From Gordoniibacillus kamchatkensis (GTDB lineage Bacteria > Bacillota > Bacilli > Paenibacillales > NBRC-103111): DNA of 64,000 bases. A program made the translations under genes and the position numbers. Below, one piece after another: positions 26,783 to 35,289 of this stretch. Each line of letters starts with the position of its first letter. Within the stretch, counting starts at the first letter, position 1. The stretch lies in contig NZ_JXAK01000012.1 in assembly GCF_000829455.1 (NCBI RefSeq), positions 62,001-126,000 of the forward strand, in the 5' to 3' direction. The notes below the pieces were generated by a model. That model ran no database searches, had not been told where the DNA came from, and saw nothing but the letters and a program-made list of their open reading frames with translations.

Positions 26783-27484
26783 TTACAGCCGCTTCACCAT
26801 ATCCTCGACGATGCGGTACGAGTTCTCCGCCGCCATCACCGTAAACTCCGCAAAATTGACGTGTGCGGAGCCGTCCGCCTTGTCGGACATCGACCGGATG
26901 ACGACGTACGGCACGCCGTTCATCGCGCATACTTGCGCCACCGCGGCGCCTTCCATCTCCGTGCACGCCCCCTGCAGCTCGTCGTGAAGCTGGCGCACCG
27001 TACTGCGGCTGGCGATAAACTGATCGCCGGAGAGCACGCGGCCCCGCTTTGTCCGGCCGGGAAACAGCTTCTCGCTGGATGCCCAAGCCAGATCGAGCAG
27101 TGCGGCGTCCGCCGCAAATACGGACGTTTTCTCGTACGGGATAACGCCCCGCGCGAAGCCGAGCGCCGTTACGTCCATATCGTGCTGCATGCACTCCGTG
27201 GAGACGACGATATCGCCGATGTTCAGCGCCGGATCGAGCGCGCCCGCCACTCCGGTGAAAATGACGGCATCTGCGGCGAACCGGTCGAGCAAAATTTGCG
27301 TGCACACCGCAGCGTTCACTTTCCCGACGCCGGAGCGGCATACGACGACGTCGCGGCCGCAAAACCGGCCTTGCCGGTAAACGATGCCGGCTATCTCCGT
27401 CTCCTTCACATCTTCCATATGCTTGATGAGCAGCTCGATCTCTTCATTCATCGCTCCGATCAAGCCGATTGTGCGATACGCCAT
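26783..27484 (-). CDS. mtnN: 5'-methylthioadenosine/S-adenosylhomocysteine nucleosidase
   Basis: 233 residues. Cleaves adenine from MTA and SAH in methionine salvage and the activated methyl cycle. TIGLIGAMNEEIELL at the start, TGVAGALDP, EMEGAAVAQVC (the catalytic/ribose-binding glutamates) and SMSDKAD near the end are diagnostic. The ATG at 27484 follows AGGAAGGAAG. Downstream of ccpA on the same strand, separated from it by a hairpin. Confidence 0.94.
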   Translation of the reverse strand: MAYRTIGLIGAMNEEIELLIKHMEDVKETEIAGIVYRQGRFCGRDVVVCRSGVGKVNAAVCTQILLDRFAADAVIFTGVAGALDPALNIGDIVVSTECMQHDMDVTALGFARGVIPYEKTSVFAADAALLDLAWASSEKLFPGRTKRGRVLSGDQFIASRSTVRQLHDELQGACTEMEGAAVAQVCAMNGVPYVVIRSMSDKADGSAHVNFAEFTVMAAENSYRIVEDMVKRL

Positions 27485-27519
27485 CCGTTTTCTTCCTTCC
27501 TGGTCTGATCTGCATACGA

Positions 27520-27548
27520 AAGCCGCTTTGCCCGAAAGCAAAGCGGCG
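27520..27548 (-). terminator. Terminator after ccpA
   Basis: GCCGCTTTGC / GCAAAGCGGC with TTTCG on the minus strand; short T-run, so possibly leaky into mtnN. Confidence 0.65.
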
Positions 27549-27563
27549 ATGATCCAATTTCGG

Positions 27564-28568
27564 TTAAACGCTGCGCGTCGACTTGCGGTGAATAATTTCG
27601 TGCGGCAGCACGACCTGCGATTGTTCCACCGAATCTTTGTTCATCAGCTTCGTCAAGAGCCGCATCGAAACGGCGCCGATGTCGTACATCGGCTGCGCTA
27701 CCGTCGTCAGCTGCGGGCGTACCATGGACGCCATCCGGATATTGTCGATGCTCATGACGGACACATCGTCCGGAACTTTCAGACCGGCGTCCTGAATGGC
27801 GTGGATCGCGCCGATCGCCATCTCGTCGGTCGCGGAAAATATCGCCGTCGGCCGCTTCGCCAGCCCCAGAAAATAGCCCGCTGCTTCCATGCCGGATTCG
27901 TACCGGTAATTGCCGACGCGCACCAGCTCTTCGCGCACCGCAATGCCGGCCGTCTCCAACGCGCGCTTATACCCTTGATAGCGGGCATATCCGTTCGCAG
28001 GGTCCTGCAGCGTGCCGCTGATCATGGCGATGTCGCGGTGTCCTTCGCGCAGCAGCTCGCTTACAGCATCAAACGCCGCGCCTTCATGGTCGATGTCGAC
28101 CGAAGGCATCGTCTTCTTCTCGTCTGCCGTCGCGCACAGCACGACCGGCACGGACGATGTCTTGAACGCTTGCAAATGCTCGTCCGTCACGATGCCGCCC
28201 ATGAACAGCAGACCGTCGACCTGCTTTTCCAGCAGCGTGTTGATGACGCGAATTTCTTTCTCCTTACGCTTGTCCGCATTGCACAAAATGATGTTGTAAT
28301 GGTACATGTTGGCAATGTCCTCGATCCCGCGCGCCACTTCGGCGAAAATCGGGTTCGATATATCGGGAATGACGACGCCCACTGTCGTCGTCTTCTTGCT
28401 GGCCAGCCCGCGGGCAACCGCATTCGGGCGGTAGCCGAGGCGTTCAATCGCCTCGAACACTTTTTTCCGCGTTTGCGGTTTCACATTCGGATTGTTGTTG
28501 ACGACGCGGGATACGGTCGCCATCGAAACGCCGGCTTCTCTTGCCACATCATAAATCGTAACGGTCAC
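27564..28568 (-). CDS. ccpA: Catabolite control protein A
   Basis: 334 residues, LacI/GalR family. The DNA-binding domain is [23 protein letters not shown], with [33 protein letters not shown] completing the hinge-proximal part; the latter is typical of CcpA, as is the location next to acu/acsA. CcpA binds cre sites when complexed with Ser46-phosphorylated HPr (or Crh) and is the main carbon catabolite regulator of Firmicutes. The GTG at 28568 follows TTGGAGAGAG. Confidence 0.95.
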   Translation of the reverse strand: MTVTIYDVAREAGVSMATVSRVVNNNPNVKPQTRKKVFEAIERLGYRPNAVARGLASKKTTTVGVVIPDISNPIFAEVARGIEDIANMYHYNIILCNADKRKEKEIRVINTLLEKQVDGLLFMGGIVTDEHLQAFKTSSVPVVLCATADEKKTMPSVDIDHEGAAFDAVSELLREGHRDIAMISGTLQDPANGYARYQGYKRALETAGIAVREELVRVGNYRYESGMEAAGYFLGLAKRPTAIFSATDEMAIGAIHAIQDAGLKVPDDVSVMSIDNIRMASMVRPQLTTVAQPMYDIGAVSMRLLTKLMNKDSVEQSQVVLPHEIIHRKSTRSV

Positions 28569-28691
28569 GGTCGCTCTCTCCAATTATCACAAATAGTCAG
28601 CGTGCTAGTACATTTACGATAATGATACGACAAAATGCGCCTTCTTGCAATGAAAACCAATTGGAATTTTCATGGAAACCGAAAATTCGCT

Positions 28692-29099
28692 TTACGCCGA
28701 TATGGAATGCTGCGAAATTTGCGCCAGCCGGGCGCGAATTTCTTCGCTCCAACGCTCGTCGCCGACCGATTTGGCAATCAGCATCATATCGAGCAGCTCG
28801 TTGATCCGTTCCTGGACGATGCGTTCCACGCTTTGCGCCTGGTGCTCTTTCTCCGACACTTTGCGCATCAAATACGCGATTTCGGACAGTTCGTCGAACA
28901 GCAGCTGCTGCTTGCCCGGCTCGCTTCCGAGCCGGCCGATCAGCACGGTCAGCTCCGGCTTCACGCTCGGCAGCACCTCGCTGCGCTGGCAGGAATCGCA
29001 CGAATAGACAGGCACATTTTCGATGTCCACTTTGTTTTGGTAAATGACGGTGCGCAGGCGAAGGGTCATCTCAGTGCCGCATTTACAAAGTTTTTGCAC
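28692..29099 (-). CDS. Small zinc-ribbon protein with coiled C-terminal half
   Basis: 135 residues. The N-terminus has CKCG and about 30 residues later CDSC, a YgiT/rubredoxin-like zinc ribbon (TVIYQNKVDIENVPVYSC). The rest is helical (LLFDELSEIAYLMRKVSEKEHQAQSVERIVQERINELL). YgiT-type zinc ribbons often occur in antitoxins, but no toxin gene adjoins and the helical tail is not a Cro/CI-type HTH. The GTG at 29099 follows GGGGGAGAGG; upstream in-frame sequence overlaps the divergent promoter and is not credible. Function unknown. Confidence 0.7.
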   Translation of the reverse strand: MQKLCKCGTEMTLRLRTVIYQNKVDIENVPVYSCDSCQRSEVLPSVKPELTVLIGRLGSEPGKQQLLFDELSEIAYLMRKVSEKEHQAQSVERIVQERINELLDMMLIAKSVGDERWSEEIRARLAQISQHSISA

Positions 29100-29330
29100 A
29101 AAATCCTCTCCCCCGGAAAACAAGAACCGATGGCCCGCCGGCCTGGCTCCATGTACCCGAAATATTCGAGTTCCGGCGGGGATTCTCCTGCTTCCCGCGT
29201 GCAGTAAGTTTTTGCCAAACCGTCTCCCCGATTCATTCCCCCTCCGCTCCGCATCATCCTTTCGTAAGCGGGCATTATCCTGCGTGCCGGCCATGCTGAC
29301 TGTACGCGCACAACCGAAACGCTGCAAGTA

Positions 29331-29339
29331 TGGTACAAT
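29331..29339 (+). promoter_or_regulatory. Extended -10 promoter of the DJ-1/PfpI gene
   Basis: TGGTACAAT, 44 bp before the start codon; -35 weak. Confidence 0.5.
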
Positions 29340-29382
29340 GAAGGATGGAGTTTTCATACTGCAAGGAACGGAGGCGGCTGAT

Positions 29383-29907
29383 ATGAGATTGGCAGGAAAA
29401 CGCGTGCTCAGCTTGGTCGATGAGGAATTCGAAGATTTGGAGCTGTGGTACCCGATCTACCGGGTGCGCGAGGAAGGCGCGGAGGTTATCGTCGCAGGCG
29501 CGCAAAAAGGAGCGACGTATGTCGGCAAGTACGGCGTGCCGGCGAAAAGCGACGTCTCGTTCGACGAGGCGGATGCGGCGGATTACGACGGGTTGCTCGT
29601 CCCCGGCGGCTGGGCCCCGGACAAGCTGCGCCGCTACCCGAAAGTGCTGCAGCTTGTGCAAAGCATGAACGAAGCGGGCAAGCCGATCGGCCAAATTTGC
29701 CATGCGGGCTGGGTGCTCGTCTCGGCCAAAATATTGCAAGGCCGCCGCGTGACGTCCACTCCCGGCATCCGCGACGATATGGAGAACGCTGGCGCCATTT
29801 GGCTCGACGAAGCCGTCGTCGTCGACGGCAATCTGATTTCGGCGCGCCGGCCGCCGGATTTGCCGCCGTACGGCAAAGCGTTCTGCGACGCGCTGGCAGC
29901 CCGTTAA
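29383..29907 (+). CDS. DJ-1/PfpI family protein (glyoxalase/deglycase-like)
   Basis: 174 residues with the class I glutamine-amidotransferase-like fold. The nucleophile elbow is PIGQICHAGW, with Cys and His adjacent, and the glutamate that activates the cysteine lies in VDEEFEDLELWYP. Members act as intracellular protease/deglycase (PfpI, YhbO, YfkM of B. subtilis, a general stress protein) or glyoxalase III. The ATG at 29383 follows GGAACGGAGG. Single-gene unit ending at two strong hairpins. Confidence 0.88.
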   Translation: MRLAGKRVLSLVDEEFEDLELWYPIYRVREEGAEVIVAGAQKGATYVGKYGVPAKSDVSFDEADAADYDGLLVPGGWAPDKLRRYPKVLQLVQSMNEAGKPIGQICHAGWVLVSAKILQGRRVTSTPGIRDDMENAGAIWLDEAVVVDGNLISARRPPDLPPYGKAFCDALAAR

Positions 29908-29923
29908 GCGGCAAGTTGGGAAA

Positions 29924-30012
29924 GGAAACGGGCCCTGTCCAATGGACGGGCCCGTTTCCCTGCAAAATAGCCCTCAAGGCAGGCCATCGCCGAAGCCTTG
30001 AGGGCTATTTTT
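29924..30012. terminator. Two consecutive bidirectional terminators
   Basis: GGAAACGGGCCC / GGGCCCGTTTCC at 29924-29959, then AATAGCCCTCAAGGC / GCCTTGAGGGCTATTTTT at 29966-30012. They separate the DJ-1 gene from the convergent c-di-GMP-controlled gene. Confidence 0.85.
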
Positions 30013-30021
30013 ACAAAACGC

Positions 30022-30393
30022 TCAGTATAGCACCGTTACGCGGATGTCCCCGAAATGCGCGGACGGCACGGGAGCGATGAGCAGCTTGCGATCGCCGGCA
30101 GGCAAGCTTTGGCTTAGCTGCTCGATATCGAGCAAACGGGCTTCCGGCTCGTTCCACGCTTCGCGAATCGCATTCTCGCCCAGCCCTTCGAGGATCATAT
30201 CGGCGATGGCGGACGGGATGCCGAGCAACACTTGCGGGCCTTCGCCGCGCTGCTCCAACCTGAGCCAGAGGAGCGTCTCCGAATGCGCAGCTGCCGTCAG
30301 CTTCCACTGCTCCTGCGGCACCGAATAGGGGGTCAGCTTGCGAATGATGTCGTCTGCCAGTTGCGGCAAAGTCGGTACGAATAGCGTGGGCAT
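30022..30393 (-). CDS. Uncharacterised 123-residue protein under a c-di-GMP riboswitch
   Basis: 123 residues, no signal peptide, no membrane segment, no family recognised. It starts MPTLFVPTLPQLADDIIRKL and contains TLLWLRLEQRGEGPQVLLGIP and a final LLIAPVPSAHFGDIRVTVLY, suggesting an alpha/beta protein. The ATG at 30393 follows GGAGGAGG. It is the only gene behind the riboswitch: a strong terminator pair follows, so the riboswitch is dedicated to this protein. By association it may serve motility, adhesion or biofilm formation, but nothing in its sequence shows that. Confidence 0.7.
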   Translation of the reverse strand: MPTLFVPTLPQLADDIIRKLTPYSVPQEQWKLTAAAHSETLLWLRLEQRGEGPQVLLGIPSAIADMILEGLGENAIREAWNEPEARLLDIEQLSQSLPAGDRKLLIAPVPSAHFGDIRVTVLY

Positions 30394-30418
30394 TGCATTT
30401 CCTCCTCCAGAGTGTAAA

Positions 30419-30448
30419 TAAAAAACTGCTCCCCGAAATGAGCAGTTA
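30419..30448 (-). terminator. Riboswitch expression-platform terminator
   Basis: On the minus strand AACTGCTC - ATTTCGG - GGAGCAGTT followed by TTTTTATT, between aptamer and ribosome binding site. Confidence 0.85.
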
Positions 30449-30480
30449 ATCCCCGTCGGAACGGAAATGCACTGACCCAC

Positions 30481-30572
30481 TTTCGGCAACCCAGCCACCC
30501 TGGCTGCGGCACCGTACATGCCGCCGCTTTAGGCCTGTGGCTTTGCGTCCCCGGCTTTCGCACGGGTATGCC
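30481..30572 (-). promoter_or_regulatory. Cyclic di-GMP-I (GEMM) riboswitch aptamer
   Basis: On the minus strand the aptamer reads GTGCGAAAGCCGGGGACGC, AAAGCCACAGGCCTAAAG, then GGTGCCGCAGCCAGGGTGGC and TGGGTTGCCG. The GGACGCAAAGCC...GGCCTAAA core, the tetraloop-receptor arm and the closing GGTTGCC are the GEMM hallmarks. With the downstream terminator this is a transcription-controlling switch; whether c-di-GMP turns the gene on or off cannot be decided by eye. Confidence 0.92.
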
Positions 30573-30607
30573 CTTATCGATTTAGGTATATCTTACGAAC
30601 TAAGTCT

Positions 30608-30635
30608 AGTTTACCACAAAAACCCTTTTTGACAA
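30608..30635 (-). promoter_or_regulatory. Promoter of the c-di-GMP riboswitch transcript
   Basis: TTGTCA, 16 bp, TAAACT preceded by TGTGG (extended -10 character). Confidence 0.65.
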
Positions 30636-30646
30636 GGTGATTTGCG

Positions 30647-32389
30647 TCAATTATTTGCTTGCAGCGCGTAACGCCGCTCCTCGAACGCAAGCCGCTCATG
30701 AATTTGCTGCGCCGACGGCAGCGACAGCAATTCGTGCAGCAGCTTATGGCTCTCCGCTTGGTCGCTGTGCAGCAGCCGGTCTTTCACCTGCAGCATCGAA
30801 TGCGCGGAAATGCTCAGCTCCTCGATGCCGAGCCCGAGCCATATCGGCAGCGCCTTGACGTCTCCCGCCATCTCGCCGCACACCGCAACCGGAATATCGG
30901 CGCGCTTCGCAGCCTCGACCGTCATGCTGAGGAGGCGCAGAACCGCCGGATGATACGGCTCGTACAAGCCAGCTATCGTTTCGTTCATCCGATCGACGGC
31001 GAGCGTATACTGAATCAGATCGTTCGTGCCGATCGAGAAGAACGACACTTCCTTGGCCAGGGCGTCGGCAATGAGCGCAGCGGCAGGCACTTCGATCGTA
31101 ACGCCGACTTCCAGCTGCGCGTTATACGGCGTGCCCTGCGCCGCCAGCTCCCGCTTCGCTTGCTCCAGCAGCTCGTTGGCTGCCCGCACTTCCTCTACGG
31201 ACGAAATCATAGGATACATGAGCTTCACGTTGCCATAATGGCTCGCCCGCAGCACGGCGCGCAGCTGCTCCTTGAAAAAGTCCGGCCGGTCAAGGCTGAT
31301 GCGTATAGCCCGGTAACCGAGGAACGGGTTGTCCTCTTTGGCCAGCGTCATAAAATCAAGCCTCTTGTCGCCCCCGATATCGAGCGTGCGAATGACGAGC
31401 GGCTTTCCGGCCAGCTTCTCGGCCGCTTTGCGGTACACCTCGAATTGTTCGTCTTCGCTAGGCGGCGTATCCCGATCCATGTACAAGTACTCGGTTCTGA
31501 ACAGCCCGACGCCGCCGGCTCCGTTGCGCAGCGCCTGATCCAGCTCCTTCTCGACGTTGATGTTGGCCAAAAGACGAATGAATTTGCGGTCGACCGTCAT
31601 CGGCGCGACGTCGGCGATTTCCTGCAGGCGCTCTTTCTGCTTTTGCCACTGCGCCGCCCGCTCGCGGTACACGGCGACTGTCTGCTCGTTCGGATTAACG
31701 TATACCGTCCCTTCCATGCCGTCCACAATAAGCAGGTCGCCCGTCTGTATAGGCTTCAGCAGCTTGCCTTCAAGTCCGAGCACGAGCGGCAGCGACATCG
31801 CCCGGGCCATTATGGCGGTATGCGACGTTTTGCCGCCGACCATTGTAGCCATGCCCAGCACGCGCGACGGATCAAGCTGCGCCAGCTGCGACGGCGAAAG
31901 CTCCTTGGCCACGAGAATGTACGGATGGTCCGCCGGCGGCGTCGCCTCCTCCTCCATATCGCCCAGCAAATGCTTCAGCAGCCGGTTGCCGACGTCGCGG
32001 ATGTCCGCCGCGCGGTCTTTCATGTAATCGTCGTCGATCAGATCGAACATCCCGACGAATTTATCGATCACTTCCTTGACCGCCACTTCCGCCGCTTTGT
32101 ATTGATGCTCGATAATGCCTTGAATTTCATTCATGAAAACGGGGTCTTCGAGAATCGCCAAATGCGCGTCGAAAATCGCCGACTCTTCCTGCCCGACCGC
32201 TTCCTTGAATTCCTGCTTGATGCTTTCCAGCTCGCTTTTGGAGTAGCGGATTCCCTCGTATAACCGTTCGAACTCGTAAGCGAGATCGGTGACGTCAATC
32301 GCCTTGTCGGGGAAATCCCATTCCCACGCCGGGACGACGAACGCTTTGCCGATCGCAATTCCGGGAGACGCCCCTATTCCTCTAATCAC
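30647..32389 (-). CDS. ptsI: PTS enzyme I (phosphoenolpyruvate-protein phosphotransferase)
   Basis: 580 residues. It takes phosphate from PEP and passes it to HPr. The active histidine is His190 in GGKTSHTAIMARAM; FRTEYLYMDRDTPP and GTNDLIQYTLAVDR belong to the PEP-binding domain; CGEMAGD is near the end. The start is a GTG at 32389, overlapping the last 8 bases of the ptsG-like gene, so the two are translationally coupled. ptsH, usually just upstream of ptsI, is not here. Confidence 0.95.
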   Translation of the reverse strand: MIRGIGASPGIAIGKAFVVPAWEWDFPDKAIDVTDLAYEFERLYEGIRYSKSELESIKQEFKEAVGQEESAIFDAHLAILEDPVFMNEIQGIIEHQYKAAEVAVKEVIDKFVGMFDLIDDDYMKDRAADIRDVGNRLLKHLLGDMEEEATPPADHPYILVAKELSPSQLAQLDPSRVLGMATMVGGKTSHTAIMARAMSLPLVLGLEGKLLKPIQTGDLLIVDGMEGTVYVNPNEQTVAVYRERAAQWQKQKERLQEIADVAPMTVDRKFIRLLANINVEKELDQALRNGAGGVGLFRTEYLYMDRDTPPSEDEQFEVYRKAAEKLAGKPLVIRTLDIGGDKRLDFMTLAKEDNPFLGYRAIRISLDRPDFFKEQLRAVLRASHYGNVKLMYPMISSVEEVRAANELLEQAKRELAAQGTPYNAQLEVGVTIEVPAAALIADALAKEVSFFSIGTNDLIQYTLAVDRMNETIAGLYEPYHPAVLRLLSMTVEAAKRADIPVAVCGEMAGDVKALPIWLGLGIEELSISAHSMLQVKDRLLHSDQAESHKLLHELLSLPSAQQIHERLAFEERRYALQANN

Positions 32390-34274
32390 GCGTTTTCCCC
32401 CTCGCCGCTTCTTCTGGTTTGAGCACTACCGACATGACGGACGCCTGGCCCCGTTTCACCGCTTTGAACGGCGCATAGCTCCAGGATCGCACTTTGGCCG
32501 AGTTCGTAATAACCATCGGCGTCGCCAGCGAAGCGGCATGCTTTTTCACTTTCGCATAGTTGAAACGGATCAGCAGCTGGCCGGGTTCGACCCAGTCGCC
32601 CTCCTTCACGACGGCGGTGAACGGCTTGCCCGGCAGCTGCGACGTGTCGATGCCGACATGCAGCAGCACCTCGAGGCCTTGCTCGGTTTCGATGCCGAGC
32701 GCATGGTGCGTCGGATAGACGTGCATAATCCGTCCCGCCACCGGGGCCACGATTTCGCCGCGTTCCGGGTAAAACGCGACGCCTCCGCCGACGATCTTTT
32801 TGGCGAAAATCTGGTCCGGCACTTCCTCGATCGGAATCATGCGGCCTTGCACCGGCGAGCTGAAAGCGACATGCGTCACGTCCTTGACGAGCGCCTTCAT
32901 CATTTCCTCGCGGATCAGCTCCGAATACGTGCCGAACACGACCTGCACGTTGCCGCCGCCGAGCCGGATGACGCCGGCTGCGCCAAGGTGGCGCAAAGCC
33001 GTAATGTCCATAAGGCGATCGTTCAGCAGCGTCAGGCGCAGCCTTGTAATGCAGGCCTCGACTTTTTTCACGTTATTTTTGCCGCCGAGCGCCTGTAAAA
33101 TGAGCGGAGCCCGGTACGGAATGTCGCCGGCCCATTCTTCCAGCGGCGATCCTTCCTCGCGGCCCGGCGTCGGTATGCGGAAACGGCGGATCGCCCAGCG
33201 GAACAGCCCGTAGTACAACAATCCGAACATAAGGCCGATCGGCAGCAAGAGCAAGCCGTTATGGGCCAAATGCTCGTTGATGACATAGTCGATAAAGCCG
33301 GCCGAATAGGAAAAGCCGTGATGGATGTCGAGCCAATACGCAATCCCCATCGCGAGTCCCGACAGCAGCGCGTGTATAACGAACAAATAAGGCGCAACGA
33401 ACAAAAACGCGAACTCGATCGGCTCCGACACGCCCGTCAAAAACGAAGCGAGCGCTGCCGTCAAAAACGTAGCCCTGATGCTGGGCTTCAAATCTTCCCG
33501 CGCCTCCTGGATAATCGCAAACGCGATGGCCGGCAGCGCGAACATCATGATCGGATATAAGCCGGCCATATAGATGCCGGCCGTAGGGTCGCCCGCGAAG
33601 AAGCGCGGCAAATCGCCGAACGCCATGCGCCCGTCCGGCGCCCGGTATGCGCCGAGCTGGAACCAGAAAAAATTGTTTAAAATATGATGCAGGCCTGTCG
33701 GGACGAGCAAGCGGTACAAAATCCCGTAAATGATCGCGCCGAAGCCGCCAAGTCCGAGCAAAAATGTGCTGATGGCATACATCGCCGACTGCAGCGCCGG
33801 TCCGAGCAGCACAAACATATACGAAACGCCGATCGCGGCGACGCCCATGCAAAGCGGAACGATGCGCGGTCCGCCGAAAAATTGAATATATTCGGGAAGC
33901 TGCACTTCTTTCAGCCGCGAATATAAAAATGCAGCAATGAGTCCGATCAAAATGCCCCCGGATACGCCGAGCTGAAACGATGTGCCGAGATGGTGCTGAG
34001 TGATGCCGGTAAACAGCACATAGCCGATCAGCGCCGACATGGCGGAGATGCCGGCGTTGTCCGACATGCCGAGCGCGACGCCGACGGCAAAGATGACGGG
34101 CAAGTAATTGAAAATGCTCATGCCCGCCAGCTGCAGCACATCGCCGAACGGACCGGCGTGTATCGCCTGCCACGGCAAATCGCCGAGACTTAGCAAGATG
34201 GCGGCCACCGGCAGCGCAATCGTCGGGATCATCAAAGAGCGCCCGAGCTGCTGTAGATTCCCCATCCAGTTCAA
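32382..34274 (-). CDS. Glucose/N-acetylglucosamine-type PTS transporter, IICBA fusion
   Basis: About 630 residues in one chain. EIIC membrane domain: roughly residues 1-390, with FFAGDPTAGIYMAGLYPIMMF and TGVSEPIEFAFLFVAPYLF. EIIB: VEACITRLRLTL, where the Cys takes phosphate. EIIA: about residues 480-620, with GLEVLLHVGIDTSQLPGKPF containing the active His. It imports and phosphorylates glucose or GlcNAc; the sequence does not settle which. GGAGGAGG stands 10 bp before TTG 34274, preferred over ATG 34265. First gene of an operon with ptsI; no antiterminator (GlcT) gene nearby. Confidence 0.9.
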   Translation of the reverse strand: MNWMGNLQQLGRSLMIPTIALPVAAILLSLGDLPWQAIHAGPFGDVLQLAGMSIFNYLPVIFAVGVALGMSDNAGISAMSALIGYVLFTGITQHHLGTSFQLGVSGGILIGLIAAFLYSRLKEVQLPEYIQFFGGPRIVPLCMGVAAIGVSYMFVLLGPALQSAMYAISTFLLGLGGFGAIIYGILYRLLVPTGLHHILNNFFWFQLGAYRAPDGRMAFGDLPRFFAGDPTAGIYMAGLYPIMMFALPAIAFAIIQEAREDLKPSIRATFLTAALASFLTGVSEPIEFAFLFVAPYLFVIHALLSGLAMGIAYWLDIHHGFSYSAGFIDYVINEHLAHNGLLLLPIGLMFGLLYYGLFRWAIRRFRIPTPGREEGSPLEEWAGDIPYRAPLILQALGGKNNVKKVEACITRLRLTLLNDRLMDITALRHLGAAGVIRLGGGNVQVVFGTYSELIREEMMKALVKDVTHVAFSSPVQGRMIPIEEVPDQIFAKKIVGGGVAFYPERGEIVAPVAGRIMHVYPTHHALGIETEQGLEVLLHVGIDTSQLPGKPFTAVVKEGDWVEPGQLLIRFNYAKVKKHAASLATPMVITNSAKVRSWSYAPFKAVKRGQASVMSVVLKPEEAARGKTRD

Positions 34275-34304
34275 AATAAACAGGCCTCCTCCGTTACTTA
34301 CGAT

Positions 34305-34332
34305 GGTATAAGCTGAGGAGCATTTTGTCAAA
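34305..34332 (-). promoter_or_regulatory. Promoter of the ptsG-ptsI operon
   Basis: Consensus TTGACA (34332-34327), 16-bp spacer, TATACC (34310-34305). Confidence 0.6.
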
Positions 34333-34341
34333 AAGAAAAAG

Positions 34342-34368
34342 GAAAAAGGCTGCCTGTGCGGCAGCCCT
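34342..34368 (-). terminator. Terminator of the repetitive Q/G/Y/N protein gene
   Basis: GGCTGCC-GCACA-GGCAGCC then TTTTT on the minus strand. Confidence 0.85.
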
Positions 34369-34383
34369 CGGTTAGGACCGATG

Positions 34384-35067
34384 TTAGAACGGATTGTTGT
34401 AGCCAAACTGCTGGCTAACGTTGTTGTGGCCGGACCAAGCTTGCTCGTTGCCGCGAATGCCGTAAGAGGCGCTGCCGTAGTGCGCTCCTTGGCCGAAGCC
34501 GGATTGCTGCATGCCAAAGCTGCCTTGCTGATGCTGCGCCGGAGAGAAGGAATCGCCGCGCAGGCTGGCGTCATGGCCCATTTGATTGCCGCGGTAGTTC
34601 GCGGTGTGGTAAGATTCCGCCGACGGATTGGCGTTTTGGGCATAGCCGCCTTGGCCGAAGGAAGTTTGGCCGCCGTACGAAGCTGTAGCGCCTTGCGCCT
34701 GGAAGCTTCCGTACGGATTGCCGAAGCCGAATTGGCTGGAAACGTTGTTGTGGCCGGACCAAGCTTGCTGGTTGCCGCGAATGCCGAAAGAGGGGCTGCC
34801 GTAGTTCGCTTGGCTCAGGCCTTGAGCGCCGAATCCTTGATGTTGCGCCGGAGAAAACGAGTCGCCGCGCAGAGAAGCGTCATGGCCCATTTGATTGCCG
34901 CGGTAGTTTGCGGTGTGGTACGTCTCCGCGGAAGGGTAATTGCCGTACTGCTGCTGCTGGCTTTGGTTTGCCCCATAGAACGATTGCACGGCACCGACCG
35001 GTTGGTACTGCCGCTGGATTCCTTGATACTGGGAACCAACGTTGCTTTGGAATTGCTGACTGTACAT
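34384..35067 (-). CDS. Low-complexity repeat protein with YHTANYRGNQ motifs
   Basis: 227 residues, very rich in Gln, Gly, Ser, Asn, Tyr and Phe, with no signal peptide. It contains two ~95-residue repeats. Each has an SAE(T/S)YHTANYRGNQMGHDAS segment, then LRGDSFSPAQHQ, a spacer, and GIRGN(Q/E)QAWSGHNNVS followed by QFG(F/Y)(G/N)NP. The RGNQ..GHD and RGNxQAWSGH halves also resemble each other, so the unit may itself be a duplication. The composition is that of spore-coat or prion-like proteins. I recall similar unnamed proteins in Paenibacillaceae but cannot give a function. The ATG at 35067 follows AGAAGGGAG. Confidence 0.72.
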   Translation of the reverse strand: MYSQQFQSNVGSQYQGIQRQYQPVGAVQSFYGANQSQQQQYGNYPSAETYHTANYRGNQMGHDASLRGDSFSPAQHQGFGAQGLSQANYGSPSFGIRGNQQAWSGHNNVSSQFGFGNPYGSFQAQGATASYGGQTSFGQGGYAQNANPSAESYHTANYRGNQMGHDASLRGDSFSPAQHQQGSFGMQQSGFGQGAHYGSASYGIRGNEQAWSGHNNVSQQFGYNNPF

Positions 35068-35197
35068 GGATAAGCTCCCTTCTGATCATGGGTAGATTGG
35101 GTCTTCACGAAGGTAACCTTTTCCGTATCTTCCTGAAGCCTTTATTATTGTGAACCGCTTTTCGATTTTTATGAGCCTGAATCATATGAAAAATAAG

Positions 35198-35248
35198 AAA
35201 AAAAATCGCCCATCATCATGCCGAAAAAGCAAGATGATGGGCGATTTT
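35198..35248 (-). terminator. Terminator of the CoA-binding protein gene
   Basis: AAATCGCCCATCATC / GATGATGGGCGATTT, followed by a long T-run on the minus strand. Confidence 0.88.
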
Positions 35249-35289
35249 GGGTGCCGATGCTACCGTATTGCGAGAGCTTGCAGATACGG

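Noticed and set aside
28692-29099. YgiT-type antitoxin of a toxin-antitoxin pair
   Set aside because: The zinc ribbon fits, but there is no adjacent toxin gene and no Cro/CI-type DNA-binding domain.
34384-34643. N-terminal extension of the PTS IICBA frame into the upstream repeat-protein gene
   Set aside because: The extension crosses a terminator and a promoter; a ribosome site GGAGGAGG marks the true start near 34274.
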